Below are positions 21,157 to 27,988 of a stretch of DNA of 57,725 nt, piece after piece; the stretch's first letter is position 1; each line of letters starts with the position of its first letter. This DNA is from a virus. Made by a program: the position numbers and the translations under genes. The stretch is from IMG/VR virus record IMGVR_UViG_3300044703_000050, positions 1 through 57,725 of that record; one strand, 5' to 3'. Under the pieces are notes generated by a model. It saw nothing but the letters and a program-made list of their open reading frames with translations, did not search any database and was not told the origin of the DNA.

Positions 21157-21899
21157 TGTTGAGTGGCGTTATAGCGGAGTGTGCGTTGGGGCGGACTGGG
21201 CGCAAGCGTAAACCGGGCAAGCGGTATCCATCGGGTGGACTCGTCCCGGTCGATCGATTCCCTGATGATCGCACACGCGCCGGCCGACAGCCGCACCGGC
21301 GCGGATTGAAAGACGATGATCGCTTGAGTGAGCAGGCGGAATCGCCGCTCGGTTACATGCATCTGTCGGGGCAGCTCAAGGTCGACCTGACTCAGTACGA
21401 GGACAGCGCCGACGCCGAGGCGCGCTATCAGGCCGGCGACCTCTATGCCAAGCTCGTGGGTGCCTACCGCAGCGTGATCGAGACACCGCGCGGCAGCGGC
21501 GGCTCGGGGCTGTCGGCGATGATCGCCGCCGAGCGGGTCGCTATACCCGATGACACCGAGACCCCGCAGCGCGGGTTCGGTTGCCCGTCGGACTTCGGCG
21601 AACCCATCGAGCGCTCGGTGCGCATCGGTGCGCACAGCCTCACGGTGCGGGAATGGCCGTGCGAACGTGATCCGGACGGCTGCGCCTGTGCGCGGCGCAA
21701 GGCACGCTACGACAACGCCTTCGAAGCACTGATGGCCGTCGGGCAGCGCGCGGCCAAGGTGGTGGCGCGCGTCGTCGTGCACCGCGAGGCAATCGCGCCG
21801 CAAGACCGTGTTTACCTTGTTGCCGGTTTGGAGGCGCTGGCGCGTCACTTCGGATTGACGGAACGCCAGCGACGACGGCACTCTCGAAATGCATCTTGA
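21156..21899 (+). CDS. Hypothetical protein of the replication region (247 aa)
   Basis: ATG 21156 overlaps the preceding stop (TGATG); a longer frame from 20838 would overlap the whole previous gene and is rejected. It contains AKLVGAYRSVIETPRGSGGS, a Cys cluster WPCERDPDGCACARRKARYD and a helical end GLEALARHFGLTERQRR. The Cys cluster could bind metal. Not recognised, but the conserved-looking middle suggests a real phage protein. Confidence 0.6.
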   Translation: MLSGVIAECALGRTGRKRKPGKRYPSGGLVPVDRFPDDRTRAGRQPHRRGLKDDDRLSEQAESPLGYMHLSGQLKVDLTQYEDSADAEARYQAGDLYAKLVGAYRSVIETPRGSGGSGLSAMIAAERVAIPDDTETPQRGFGCPSDFGEPIERSVRIGAHSLTVREWPCERDPDGCACARRKARYDNAFEALMAVGQRAAKVVARVVVHREAIAPQDRVYLVAGLEALARHFGLTERQRRRHSRNAS

Positions 21900-22125
21900 C
21901 GAAATCCGCCCGGGTCAGCTCCCGGGCGTTTCGATTCCGGGGGGTCGTCATGTGATCGACCCGCAGATCGCGACCGCGCTCGACACTCTCGCCGAGCGCA
22001 TCGCTCGCATCAAGGCTCCCTCGAGCCGCAACCCACATGCTTTCCACGAGGACCGCTCCGAAGTGGCCCACGAAGCGCGCTCAATCGCGACGTGGCTGCG
22101 CACCGGACGCAAGCCGGCGGATTAA
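21889..22125 (+). CDS. Hypothetical protein (78 aa)
   Basis: ATG 21889 overlaps the preceding stop by 11 bases. It contains VIDPQIATALDTLAERIARI and SEVAHEARSIATWLRTGRK, two helices. Not recognised. Confidence 0.5.
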   Translation: MHLDEIRPGQLPGVSIPGGRHVIDPQIATALDTLAERIARIKAPSSRNPHAFHEDRSEVAHEARSIATWLRTGRKPAD

Positions 22126-22127
22126 GG

Positions 22128-22334
22128 ATGCAGCCGCGCACCTGGGATCAAAAATTCTACGCGCGGCGGGCGGAGCGGCCGTTGGCCGCGAGCATCATCG
22201 GCAGCCGTGGTCTGTATTCCATCGTCATGCCACCGCTTGCATCCGAAGGCATAGCGCAGCGGGTCATCCAGTCTGTGCGCGCCTGGATCGAGAAGCCGGT
22301 CCTCGGTCCGGGTGAACGGCGTCACCCTTCTTAG
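22128..22334 (+). CDS. Hypothetical protein (68 aa)
   Basis: Starts ATG 22128, just after the preceding stop with AAGG before it. It reads MQPRTWDQKFYARRAERPLA and later EGIAQRVIQSVRAWIEKPVL. Not recognised. Confidence 0.5.
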   Translation: MQPRTWDQKFYARRAERPLAASIIGSRGLYSIVMPPLASEGIAQRVIQSVRAWIEKPVLGPGERRHPS

Positions 22335-22470
22335 GACGCGTCCGCTTCGGCGGGCCGTCCGGCCCCGACGCTCGCGGATGTACCGACGTCGGCGGCCAGC
22401 AATCTGCAGCGCGAGGTGACCTTGGCGCGGTGGATCACCATAGAAGCTGAAAGAGTGCTCCGAGTTGCGC

Positions 22471-22590
22471 ATGGTCGCGATGTCATCCTGTGCGACGACC
22501 ATTGCGCGGGGCCCGGTCACAATCGTGGTCAGGCTGTCAGATGAAGCGCTGCACAAGCTCTTTTACGAGCCTGAGCTAGTCAGCGAATAA
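22471..22590 (+). CDS. Possible small protein (39 aa)
   Basis: The frame from ATG 22471 to TAA 22588-22590 encodes ARGPVTIVVRLSDEALHKLF and YEPELVSE, which looks like real protein. No clear ribosome site. The 136 bases before it hold no other supported gene. Confidence 0.35.
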   Translation: MVAMSSCATTIARGPVTIVVRLSDEALHKLFYEPELVSE

Positions 22591-22615
22591 GGAAGAGAAG
22601 AGGGGCGTGCGCGAA

Positions 22616-22864
22616 ATGAACAAACTGACCGGCCGTCGTACGTACGTCCGTAAGAGCGACGGCGCAGTGATGGTCAAGGTCGCGCCTCATCGATTCGTGA
22701 ACCAACAGGCGGCAATCGCGCTTGGTCTGACTCCAATCCACAGCGCCACACTGCAACTTCATTTTCTCGATCAATTCATTGGTCGGAAAACGGAAGCGGG
22801 TGCTTCGGTGCCGGAGAGTATTCGTGGGAAGGGCCGCAGCCGGTGTCAGCCGGTTAGGCCCTAG
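22616..22864 (+). CDS. Hypothetical basic protein (82 aa)
   Basis: ATG 22616 with AGAGGGG upstream; GTG 22607 is possible. It reads MNKLTGRRTYVRKSDGAVMV, then KVAPHRFVNQQAAIALGL and a basic C-terminus. The last codons lie inside an inverted repeat (22843-22876). Last gene of the rightward early block. Confidence 0.5.
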   Translation: MNKLTGRRTYVRKSDGAVMVKVAPHRFVNQQAAIALGLTPIHSATLQLHFLDQFIGRKTEAGASVPESIRGKGRSRCQPVRP

Positions 22865-22938
22865 CGGGGCTGACACACCGCCACCGGATGCTTCGCCGGC
22901 ACCGCAGCGCCTGCCGAAGTCTCCCGAGACTTCGGCAG
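22843..22938. terminator. Two strong hairpins between convergent genes
   Basis: GTGTCAGCC (22843-22851) pairs with GGCTGACAC (22868-22876). CTGCCGAAGTCTC (22911-22923) pairs exactly with GAGACTTCGGCAG (22926-22938) around CC. They stand between the rightward early genes and the leftward 66-aa gene, the place for a bidirectional terminator. There is no T-run, and a recombinase site next to the serine recombinase gene is an alternative reading. Confidence 0.55.
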
Positions 22939-22960
22939 CATGCGCGCGCCGGTCTCTAGA

Positions 22961-23161
22961 TCACGTCTTCGCCAGGAGCTCCTTGATGACGGCGACTATC
23001 TCCTGCTCCTCCGAGTGACCCTTCACGCTCTTGATGGCGAGGTTGAGGATGGTCGCGCCCTCGCTTCCGTCCAGGATGCCTTTGTTGTGAAGGTGCTTCA
23101 TTAGCGCGAGCGTCAGCGTAATGCCCGCGTGAGCAGCCGCTTCGGGGGTATGGGGTTTCAT
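22961..23161 (-). CDS. Hypothetical helical protein (66 aa)
   Basis: ATG 23161 has AAGGAA about 8 bases upstream. It reads MKPHTPEAAAHAGITLTLAL, then KHLHNKGILDGSEGATILNL and a helical end. Longer frames in this register run through the recombinase gene on the other strand and are rejected. It is divergent from the serine recombinase, so it may regulate it (inference). Confidence 0.6.
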   Translation of the reverse strand: MKPHTPEAAAHAGITLTLALMKHLHNKGILDGSEGATILNLAIKSVKGHSEEQEIVAVIKELLAKT

Positions 23162-23197
23162 TTTGAACGTTCCTTCTAGGTTTCCACAGCCCTTATC

Positions 23198-24121
23198 ATG
23201 AAGGTCGGAGCGGGGCCTGCTCAAGGGGGCGAGGGGCGACATAGGTCCCGACGCGTCGCTCGGCTGCAGGAGCGGCGGGCGGCGGTCAGCGAGTCCCAGG
23301 CGGCCATCGCGTCCCATGCCGCCGGCTACGTCCGTGTCTCGACCGAGGAGCAGGCCACCCACGGCCACGGCCTCGAGGCGCAGGAGCGGGCGATCCGCGC
23401 CTTTGCCGACAGCCAGGGCTACGAGCTCGTCGGGGTTGTCGCAGATCCCGGCGTCTCCGGAGCAACCAGACCGGCCGAGCGGCCGGGCTTCGCGCAGCTG
23501 CTCGAGCGCGCCGCCGCCGGCGAGTACTCCATCCTGCTGGTCTGGAAATTCGACCGGCTGGCGCGTCAGATCGTCTATGCGGTGACCTCGGTCAACGAGC
23601 TCGCCGAGAAGCACGGCGTCGTGATTCGCTCGGTCACCGAGCCGATCGACACCTCGACGCCGATGGGCAAGACCATTTTCGCGGTGCTCGCCGGCATGGC
23701 CGAGCAAGAGCGCCAGGCCATCACCGAGCGCACCTGGCACGGGCGGCGCGAAAAGGCGGGGCAGGGCGGCTTCGCCGGCGGCGGCACGCCCTATGGCTAC
23801 CGGCGCGACCTCGAGGGCGGCCTGGTGGTCGACGAGCATGAGGCCGCAATCGTACGGCGCATGTTTGCGATGCGAGCGCTCGGGCTCGGCTACGCTCGGA
23901 TCGCACGCGAGCTGAATATACATGGCAACGGAACGCGGCGCGGATCTCCGTGGCGCCACGGCACCGTCGCCTACATCCTCGACAACCCCAAATACCAGGG
24001 CGACGTCGAATATCTGTTCCGCTGGTCCGGCGCCGAGGCGCACGTTCTTCGAGCAGGCGCTCACACACCAATCATCGAGCGCGCTGCCGAACCGAGCCCC
24101 TCGGCGCCGACGCCGGCGTGA
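23198..24121 (+). CDS. Serine recombinase (307 aa)
   Basis: Resolvase-type catalytic domain: YVRVSTEEQ with nucleophile Ser48, Arg46, and KFDRLARQ with Arg120 and Arg123. A MGKTIFAVLAGMAEQERQ helix follows. Then comes a recombinase domain (GGTPYGYRRDLEGGLVVDEH... and RGSPWRHGTVAYILDNPKYQ). It ends soon after; the zinc ribbon and coiled coil of large serine integrases are absent, so it is short for that class. It could be a DNA invertase, a transposon-type recombinase or a cut-down integrase. The phage also has a tyrosine integrase with its own attP. Confidence 0.85.
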   Translation: MKVGAGPAQGGEGRHRSRRVARLQERRAAVSESQAAIASHAAGYVRVSTEEQATHGHGLEAQERAIRAFADSQGYELVGVVADPGVSGATRPAERPGFAQLLERAAAGEYSILLVWKFDRLARQIVYAVTSVNELAEKHGVVIRSVTEPIDTSTPMGKTIFAVLAGMAEQERQAITERTWHGRREKAGQGGFAGGGTPYGYRRDLEGGLVVDEHEAAIVRRMFAMRALGLGYARIARELNIHGNGTRRGSPWRHGTVAYILDNPKYQGDVEYLFRWSGAEAHVLRAGAHTPIIERAAEPSPSAPTPA

Positions 24122-24142
24122 CACGAGTCCACGAATATGATT

Positions 24143-24180
24143 CTCCTGTTAGGTTCGCTTCGAAGCGATCGCACAGGAGG
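24143..24180 (+). promoter_or_regulatory. Hairpin that covers the ribosome site of the basic peptide
   Basis: CTCCTGT (24143-24149) pairs with ACAGGAG (24173-24179), which contains most of the AGGAGG ribosome site (24175-24180). Inside lies the 14-bp palindrome TCGCTTCGAAGCGA (24155-24168). In RNA this would hide the Shine-Dalgarno. As DNA the palindrome could bind the adjacent serine recombinase. Confidence 0.55.
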
Positions 24181-24188
24181 CCAAAAGA

Positions 24189-24296
24189 ATGGCTACGACC
24201 ACTACCAAACGGAAGCCCGCGACGGCGAAGAAAAGGCCGAGCGCGCGCACCACGGCGCGGCGCAACGCGAGCGCGCGCACGAAGCCCAAGCGCTGA
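24189..24296 (+). CDS. Lys/Arg-rich basic peptide (35 aa)
   Basis: Reads MATTTTKRKPATAKKRPSAR and continues with ARTKPKR, 14 Lys/Arg in 35 residues, like a histone-tail or H1-like peptide. A consensus AGGAGG stands 8 bases before ATG 24189. The gene is followed by an intrinsic terminator (24318-24351), so with the leader hairpin it forms a self-contained unit. Nucleic-acid binding is inferred from composition. Confidence 0.6.
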   Translation: MATTTTKRKPATAKKRPSARTTARRNASARTKPKR

Positions 24297-24317
24297 CGAG
24301 GCGGTAGGGAGCTTCTG

Positions 24318-24351
24318 AAGGGCCGTCACCTGGTGGCGGCCCTTTTGTTTT
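24318..24351 (+). terminator. Intrinsic terminator
   Basis: GGGCCG-T-CACC pairs with GGTG-G-CGGCCC (24320-24342) and is followed by TTTTGTTTT. A typical rho-independent terminator that separates the recombinase unit from the late genes. Confidence 0.85.
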
Positions 24352-24362
24352 GAGGTGTTGCG

Positions 24363-24566
24363 ATGGCGATCGCCAGCTCGGCCAGGCCGCGCGGGCCGAA
24401 CGCCAAAACCCGCCGCCTGATCTACGGCTGGATCTCCGACGATGCGTACGCGGCATTCGAGTGCGCGGCCGCCTCGCGCGGCGAGCATGTCGACGTGCTG
24501 GTGGCGCGGACGTTCGAGCTGATCGGCCGCGAGGATGCGATCGCAGCGATACTCGATGAGGCGTGA
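24363..24566 (+). CDS. Hypothetical protein (67 aa)
   Basis: GAGGTG stands about 6 bases before ATG 24363. It contains RGPNAKTRRLIYGWISDDAY and a helical AFECAAASRGEHVDVLVART. The C-terminal part looks like a small helical DNA-binding protein, though no motif is clear. First gene after the terminator. Confidence 0.55.
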   Translation: MAIASSARPRGPNAKTRRLIYGWISDDAYAAFECAAASRGEHVDVLVARTFELIGREDAIAAILDEA

Positions 24567-24572
24567 CCGATC

Positions 24573-24941
24573 GTGACCGAACCCACGAAGCCCACCAACA
24601 ATCTTCGCCGGATGATTAGGCCGACGCCCGAGGAGCGCGTTCGATTTTCCGAGCGTTGCGCCAGCAGCGTCTGTGCCGCAGCCCGCGCGCTGCGCGACCG
24701 CTTTAAAGAACTCGGCATCCGCGCGCCATTCTCCGATGACGACGCTGCTTGGTGTGACCTTGCCGACGTCGCCCTCCGCGGGGCAAAGGCCACGGGCAAA
24801 TCTCCCGCTGACCTGATTGGGGAAGCAGTTGTCGAAGGCAACATCAGCTGGGGCACGGAAGAGCTTGGCCGGATGGCTATGAAAGCTCTTGAAGAGGCCG
24901 GATATACGATTGTCAGGAGGAACGACCATGGCAAAGAATAA
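24573..24941 (+). CDS. Hypothetical helical protein (122 aa)
   Basis: Starts GTG 24573, six bases after the preceding stop. It contains RPTPEERVRFSERCASSVCA and a DLIGEAVVEGNISWG segment. The end overlaps the next gene by 14 bases. Not recognised. Confidence 0.55.
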   Translation: MTEPTKPTNNLRRMIRPTPEERVRFSERCASSVCAAARALRDRFKELGIRAPFSDDDAAWCDLADVALRGAKATGKSPADLIGEAVVEGNISWGTEELGRMAMKALEEAGYTIVRRNDHGKE

Positions 24942-25173
24942 AGGTGCCTCCGCCCCCGTCGCTGACCGCGATTGGGAGATCGACGACGCCGTGCGCACGC
25001 TCACCCGTGCCCAGGAGATCGAGGCCGATCCGAAGCTGATGGAGAAGGTCAAGAAGCGCGCTGCCGAACAGGCGGCCGAGCTCACCGAGGTGGCCGGCTC
25101 CAAGGTCGCCGCCATGGTCAAGCGCGGGCTGATCTCGGAGAAGCAGGCGGCGAAGCTCAAGGGCGCTCAATGA
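24928..25173 (+). CDS. Hypothetical protein (81 aa)
   Basis: A consensus AGGAGG (24915-24920) precedes ATG 24928. It contains DWEIDDAVRTLTRAQEIEAD, a charged helix, and ends VAAMVKRGLISEKQAAKLKG, a pattern common in small phage proteins before the terminase. Not assigned. Confidence 0.6.
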   Translation: MAKNKGASAPVADRDWEIDDAVRTLTRAQEIEADPKLMEKVKKRAAEQAAELTEVAGSKVAAMVKRGLISEKQAAKLKGAQ

Positions 25174-25346
25174 CGCTCGCTATGAGGCTTCAAAGCCAGC
25201 GGCGAACGCCGCTTGCGGCGACGAACAAGACGCTGGCCAAGCTCGTGGCGGCTGGCGCGTGCACGTTTGCAGAGGCGATCGAACTACGGGGATCATTCAG
25301 TCGGGCCTTGAAGCCGCGCAAGCTCAACGGCAACGGTTGCCGTTGA
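25170..25346 (+). CDS. Hypothetical protein (58 aa)
   Basis: ATG 25170 forms an ATGA overlap with the preceding stop. It reads MTLAMRLQSQRRTPLAATNK and a helical AKLVAAGACTFAEAIELRG. Not recognised. Confidence 0.5.
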   Translation: MTLAMRLQSQRRTPLAATNKTLAKLVAAGACTFAEAIELRGSFSRALKPRKLNGNGCR

Positions 25347-25528
25347 TGGCTGAAACCGTCGTCCAGCCCAACAACAAAGCGGTCGCCTTCCAGGGCAAGC
25401 CCTCGCGCGAGTCCCGGGCCCCCGGCATCAAGGCCAAGGCCAAGAAGCTCCACCGCCGCGGCATGATCTCGGCAAAAGAGCTCGACAAGCTCACAGGGCT
25501 CACCGAGCATGACCGAGAGCAAGGCTAA
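25346..25528 (+). CDS. Hypothetical basic protein (60 aa)
   Basis: ATG 25346 forms a TGATG overlap. It contains GIKAKAKKLHRRGMISAKEL, related in tail pattern to 24928-25173 (RGLISEKQAAKL). It overlaps the small terminase start by 20 bases. Not recognised. Confidence 0.55.
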   Translation: MAETVVQPNNKAVAFQGKPSRESRAPGIKAKAKKLHRRGMISAKELDKLTGLTEHDREQG

Positions 25529-26120
25529 AGCGTTCCCGGCGCGCCATGCGCGTTTCGTCGCCGAGTACCTGATCGACTTCAACGGCGCCAAGGCCGCGGT
25601 GCGGGCGGGCTATTCGGCGCGGCGGGCGAAGCAGACGGCGTCGGAGCTTTTGGCGCGCGACGAGATCGCGGCGGCGATCGCCGAGGGCCAGCAGCAGCTC
25701 GCGGCGCGGGCCACGGTCACGGTGGACGAGGTGGTGGCGGCGCTCACGACCGTACTGCGCGCCAACGTCCTGGACTACATGCGGGTCGGGCCCGAGGGCG
25801 AACCAATCGCCGATTTCAGCGAGATGACGCGCGAGCAGGCCGCGGCGGTGTCGGAGGTCACGGTCGAGGACTTTGTCGACGGCCGCGGTGACGATGCCCG
25901 CGACGTCAAGCGGGTGCGCTTCAAGCTGCACGACAAGCTGTCGGCGGCCGACAAACTGATGCGCCACCTCGGTGGCTACGCGCCGGTCCGCATCGGCAAC
26001 GCGCCAGGCGAGACGTTTAAGACCAGTCAGGCGGCGCATGAATTTACCGACGCGGAGCTCGTCGCTATCGCCCTCGGCGGCCGCGGCGGAGCTGCTCCGG
26101 AGGAGACGGGCGCGCGATAG
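25509..26120 (+). CDS. terS: Small terminase subunit, Terminase_2 family (203 aa)
   Basis: The N-terminus FPARHARFVAEYLIDFNGAK, then AAVRAGYSARRAKQTASELL is the helix-turn-helix of the Terminase_2 (PF03592) family, which selects phage DNA for packaging. The later VTVEDFVDG and KLHDKLSAADKLMRHLG segments are also typical. It overlaps the large subunit by 83 bases. Confidence 0.9.
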   Translation: MTESKAKAFPARHARFVAEYLIDFNGAKAAVRAGYSARRAKQTASELLARDEIAAAIAEGQQQLAARATVTVDEVVAALTTVLRANVLDYMRVGPEGEPIADFSEMTREQAAAVSEVTVEDFVDGRGDDARDVKRVRFKLHDKLSAADKLMRHLGGYAPVRIGNAPGETFKTSQAAHEFTDAELVAIALGGRGGAAPEETGAR

Positions 26121-27600
26121 CCTGATCGGCTTCGCCAATTCGGTAGAGATCCCGGGCAAACCCGTTGCCGACGATGAGGATGCCTGGCTGTTCAAGCCGG
26201 TGGAGACCACGGTCGCCGATCACCACCGGCTGATCATGCAGCACGCAGAGACGATCGCCTCGACGCCGTACGGTCGCGGCATGTTCTTCCTGCCGCCGGG
26301 CTCGGCCAAGTCCACTTACGGCTCGGTGCTGTTGCCGGCCTACAACATGGGGCGCTTCCCCGGCAACCGCCTGATCCTGACCACGTACGGCTCCGACCTC
26401 TCGCGCAAGCACGGCCGCCGGGCCCGCCAGATCGTCCGCTCACCGGCCTATGGCGCGATCTTCAACACCGGCCTGTCGCCGGACTCGAGCGCCGCCGACG
26501 AGTGGGCGCTGACCAACGGCTCCGAATACATGGCCGGCGGGATCCTTTCGGGGATCACCGGCAACCGCGCCAACGGCATCATCATCGATGATCCGGTGAA
26601 AGGCCGCGACGAGGCGGAGTCGGACGTCGTGCGCAAGCGCACGCTCGAGGCCTACGAGGACGACATCAAGACGCGGCTGCTGCCGGGCGGCTGGATGCTG
26701 CTCATTCAGACGCGCTGGCACGAGAACGACCTCGCCGGCTCGATCCTGCCGGAGAGCTGGAAGGGCGAGAGCGGGCTCATCCGGTGCCGCGACGGCTTCG
26801 ACTGGCTGGTGCTGTCGATCCCGGCCAAGGCCGAACGCGCCGACGATCCGCTCGGCCGCAAGCCCGGCGAGTATCTCTGGCCGGAATGGTTCGACCGCAA
26901 GCACTGGTCGCAGTTCGAGAGCAACGCGCGGACCTGGTCGGCGCTTTACCAGCAGCGGCCGGCGCCGGAGAGCGGCAACTATTTCCGGGCCGAGTGGCTG
27001 CGGCCTTACACGGACGCCCCGGCACGCGCGACTCTCACCGTCTACGGCGCCTCTGATTACGCCGTCACCGAAAAGGGCGGCGACTACACCGTGCACATCG
27101 TGGTCGGGGTCGATCCGGACAACCGGATGTACCTCCTCGACCTCTGGCGCCGGCAGACGGCGTCGGACGAATGGGTCGAGGCCTGGTGCGACCTGGTGCT
27201 GAAATGGAACCCGCTCGGCTGGGCCGAGGAGAAGGGCCAGATCAAGGCCGGCGTCGGCCCGTTCCGCGACAGCCGCGCGCTCACACGCAAGGCCTATTGC
27301 GCGGTGACAGCGTTTCCGACGCGTGGCGACAAGGCGGTGCGCGCACAATCGATCCGCGGCCGCATGGCACAGCTCGGGCTCTACGTGCCGACGAGCGCGC
27401 CCTGGGCGGCCGACCTGAAGACCGAGCTGATGAGCTTCCCGAACGGGCGGCATGACGACCAGACCGACACGCTCGGGCTGATCGGGCAACTCCTAGACGT
27501 GTTGATGCCCGGACCGAAGCCGAAGACGGCCGAAACCAACAAGCGCAGCGACTACGGCCCGGCGCAACGGTCGGACGAGAACAGCCTGCTGACACTTTAA
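26038..27600 (+). CDS. terL: Large terminase subunit (520 aa)
   Basis: Packaging motor. ATPase motif PPGSAKST (in the FFLPPGSAKSTYGS segment) is the Walker A variant common in this group, with Walker B GIIIDDPVKG and the RWHENDLAG coupling segment. The nuclease domain shows SDYAVTEKGGDYTVHIVVG and the later FPNGRHDDQTDTLG. Length is close to P22 gp2 (499). ATG 26038 was chosen; a longer frame from 25972 has no better start. Headful packaging as in P22 would agree with the circular map, but this is inference. Confidence 0.9.
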   Translation: MNLPTRSSSLSPSAAAAELLRRRRARDSLIGFANSVEIPGKPVADDEDAWLFKPVETTVADHHRLIMQHAETIASTPYGRGMFFLPPGSAKSTYGSVLLPAYNMGRFPGNRLILTTYGSDLSRKHGRRARQIVRSPAYGAIFNTGLSPDSSAADEWALTNGSEYMAGGILSGITGNRANGIIIDDPVKGRDEAESDVVRKRTLEAYEDDIKTRLLPGGWMLLIQTRWHENDLAGSILPESWKGESGLIRCRDGFDWLVLSIPAKAERADDPLGRKPGEYLWPEWFDRKHWSQFESNARTWSALYQQRPAPESGNYFRAEWLRPYTDAPARATLTVYGASDYAVTEKGGDYTVHIVVGVDPDNRMYLLDLWRRQTASDEWVEAWCDLVLKWNPLGWAEEKGQIKAGVGPFRDSRALTRKAYCAVTAFPTRGDKAVRAQSIRGRMAQLGLYVPTSAPWAADLKTELMSFPNGRHDDQTDTLGLIGQLLDVLMPGPKPKTAETNKRSDYGPAQRSDENSLLTL

Positions 27601-27611
27601 GGAATCGCCCC

Positions 27612-27854
27612 GTGCCGCCCGATCCGCACTGCTCGGCCCGCATGGCGCCGGTCGACGCTTTGTCGGCGCCCTTGCGCGCGCTGGCGAACGAATACGGCGC
27701 GGCAATCGTGCTCGCCATGCTCAACGACGGTTACGACGATCCGGCCGAGCTCCGCGCGCTGCTCGAGCTCCGCCGCCGCCGCAAGCAGGACGAGTGGCTG
27801 GCGACGGATTTCATCACGCCGGCGACCCGGCAGGGATTTATGGCGAGGTTGTGA
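27612..27854 (+). CDS. Hypothetical protein (80 aa)
   Basis: Starts GTG 27612, 11 bases after the terminase stop. It contains LRALANEYGAAIVLAMLNDG and LRALLELRRRRKQDEWL. Ends in a TGATG overlap. Not recognised. Confidence 0.5.
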   Translation: MPPDPHCSARMAPVDALSAPLRALANEYGAAIVLAMLNDGYDDPAELRALLELRRRRKQDEWLATDFITPATRQGFMARL

Positions 27855-27988
27855 TGCCGATGCTCACCCTAACGTCGCTCCGCCGCGCGCAACTGCTGTC
27901 CTCGACGTCGCGGCGTGCGCTCTTCTTCGCCATCCCAGCGTTCACGCCCGCTGAATTGCTGCGCATCCTGGTCGGAGCGCGCGGCTGA
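27854..27988 (+). CDS. Small basic/hydrophobic peptide (44 aa)
   Basis: ATG 27854 and its stop both form TGATG overlaps with neighbours, which supports translation. It reads MPMLTLTSLRRAQLLSSTSR, then RALFFAIPAF and a short helix. Not recognised. Confidence 0.5.
   Translation: MPMLTLTSLRRAQLLSSTSRRALFFAIPAFTPAELLRILVGARG

Noticed and set aside
22961-24124. Leftward 387-aa frame
   Set aside because: Most of it is antisense to the serine recombinase. Only its last 66 codons, which have their own ATG and ribosome site, are accepted as a gene.
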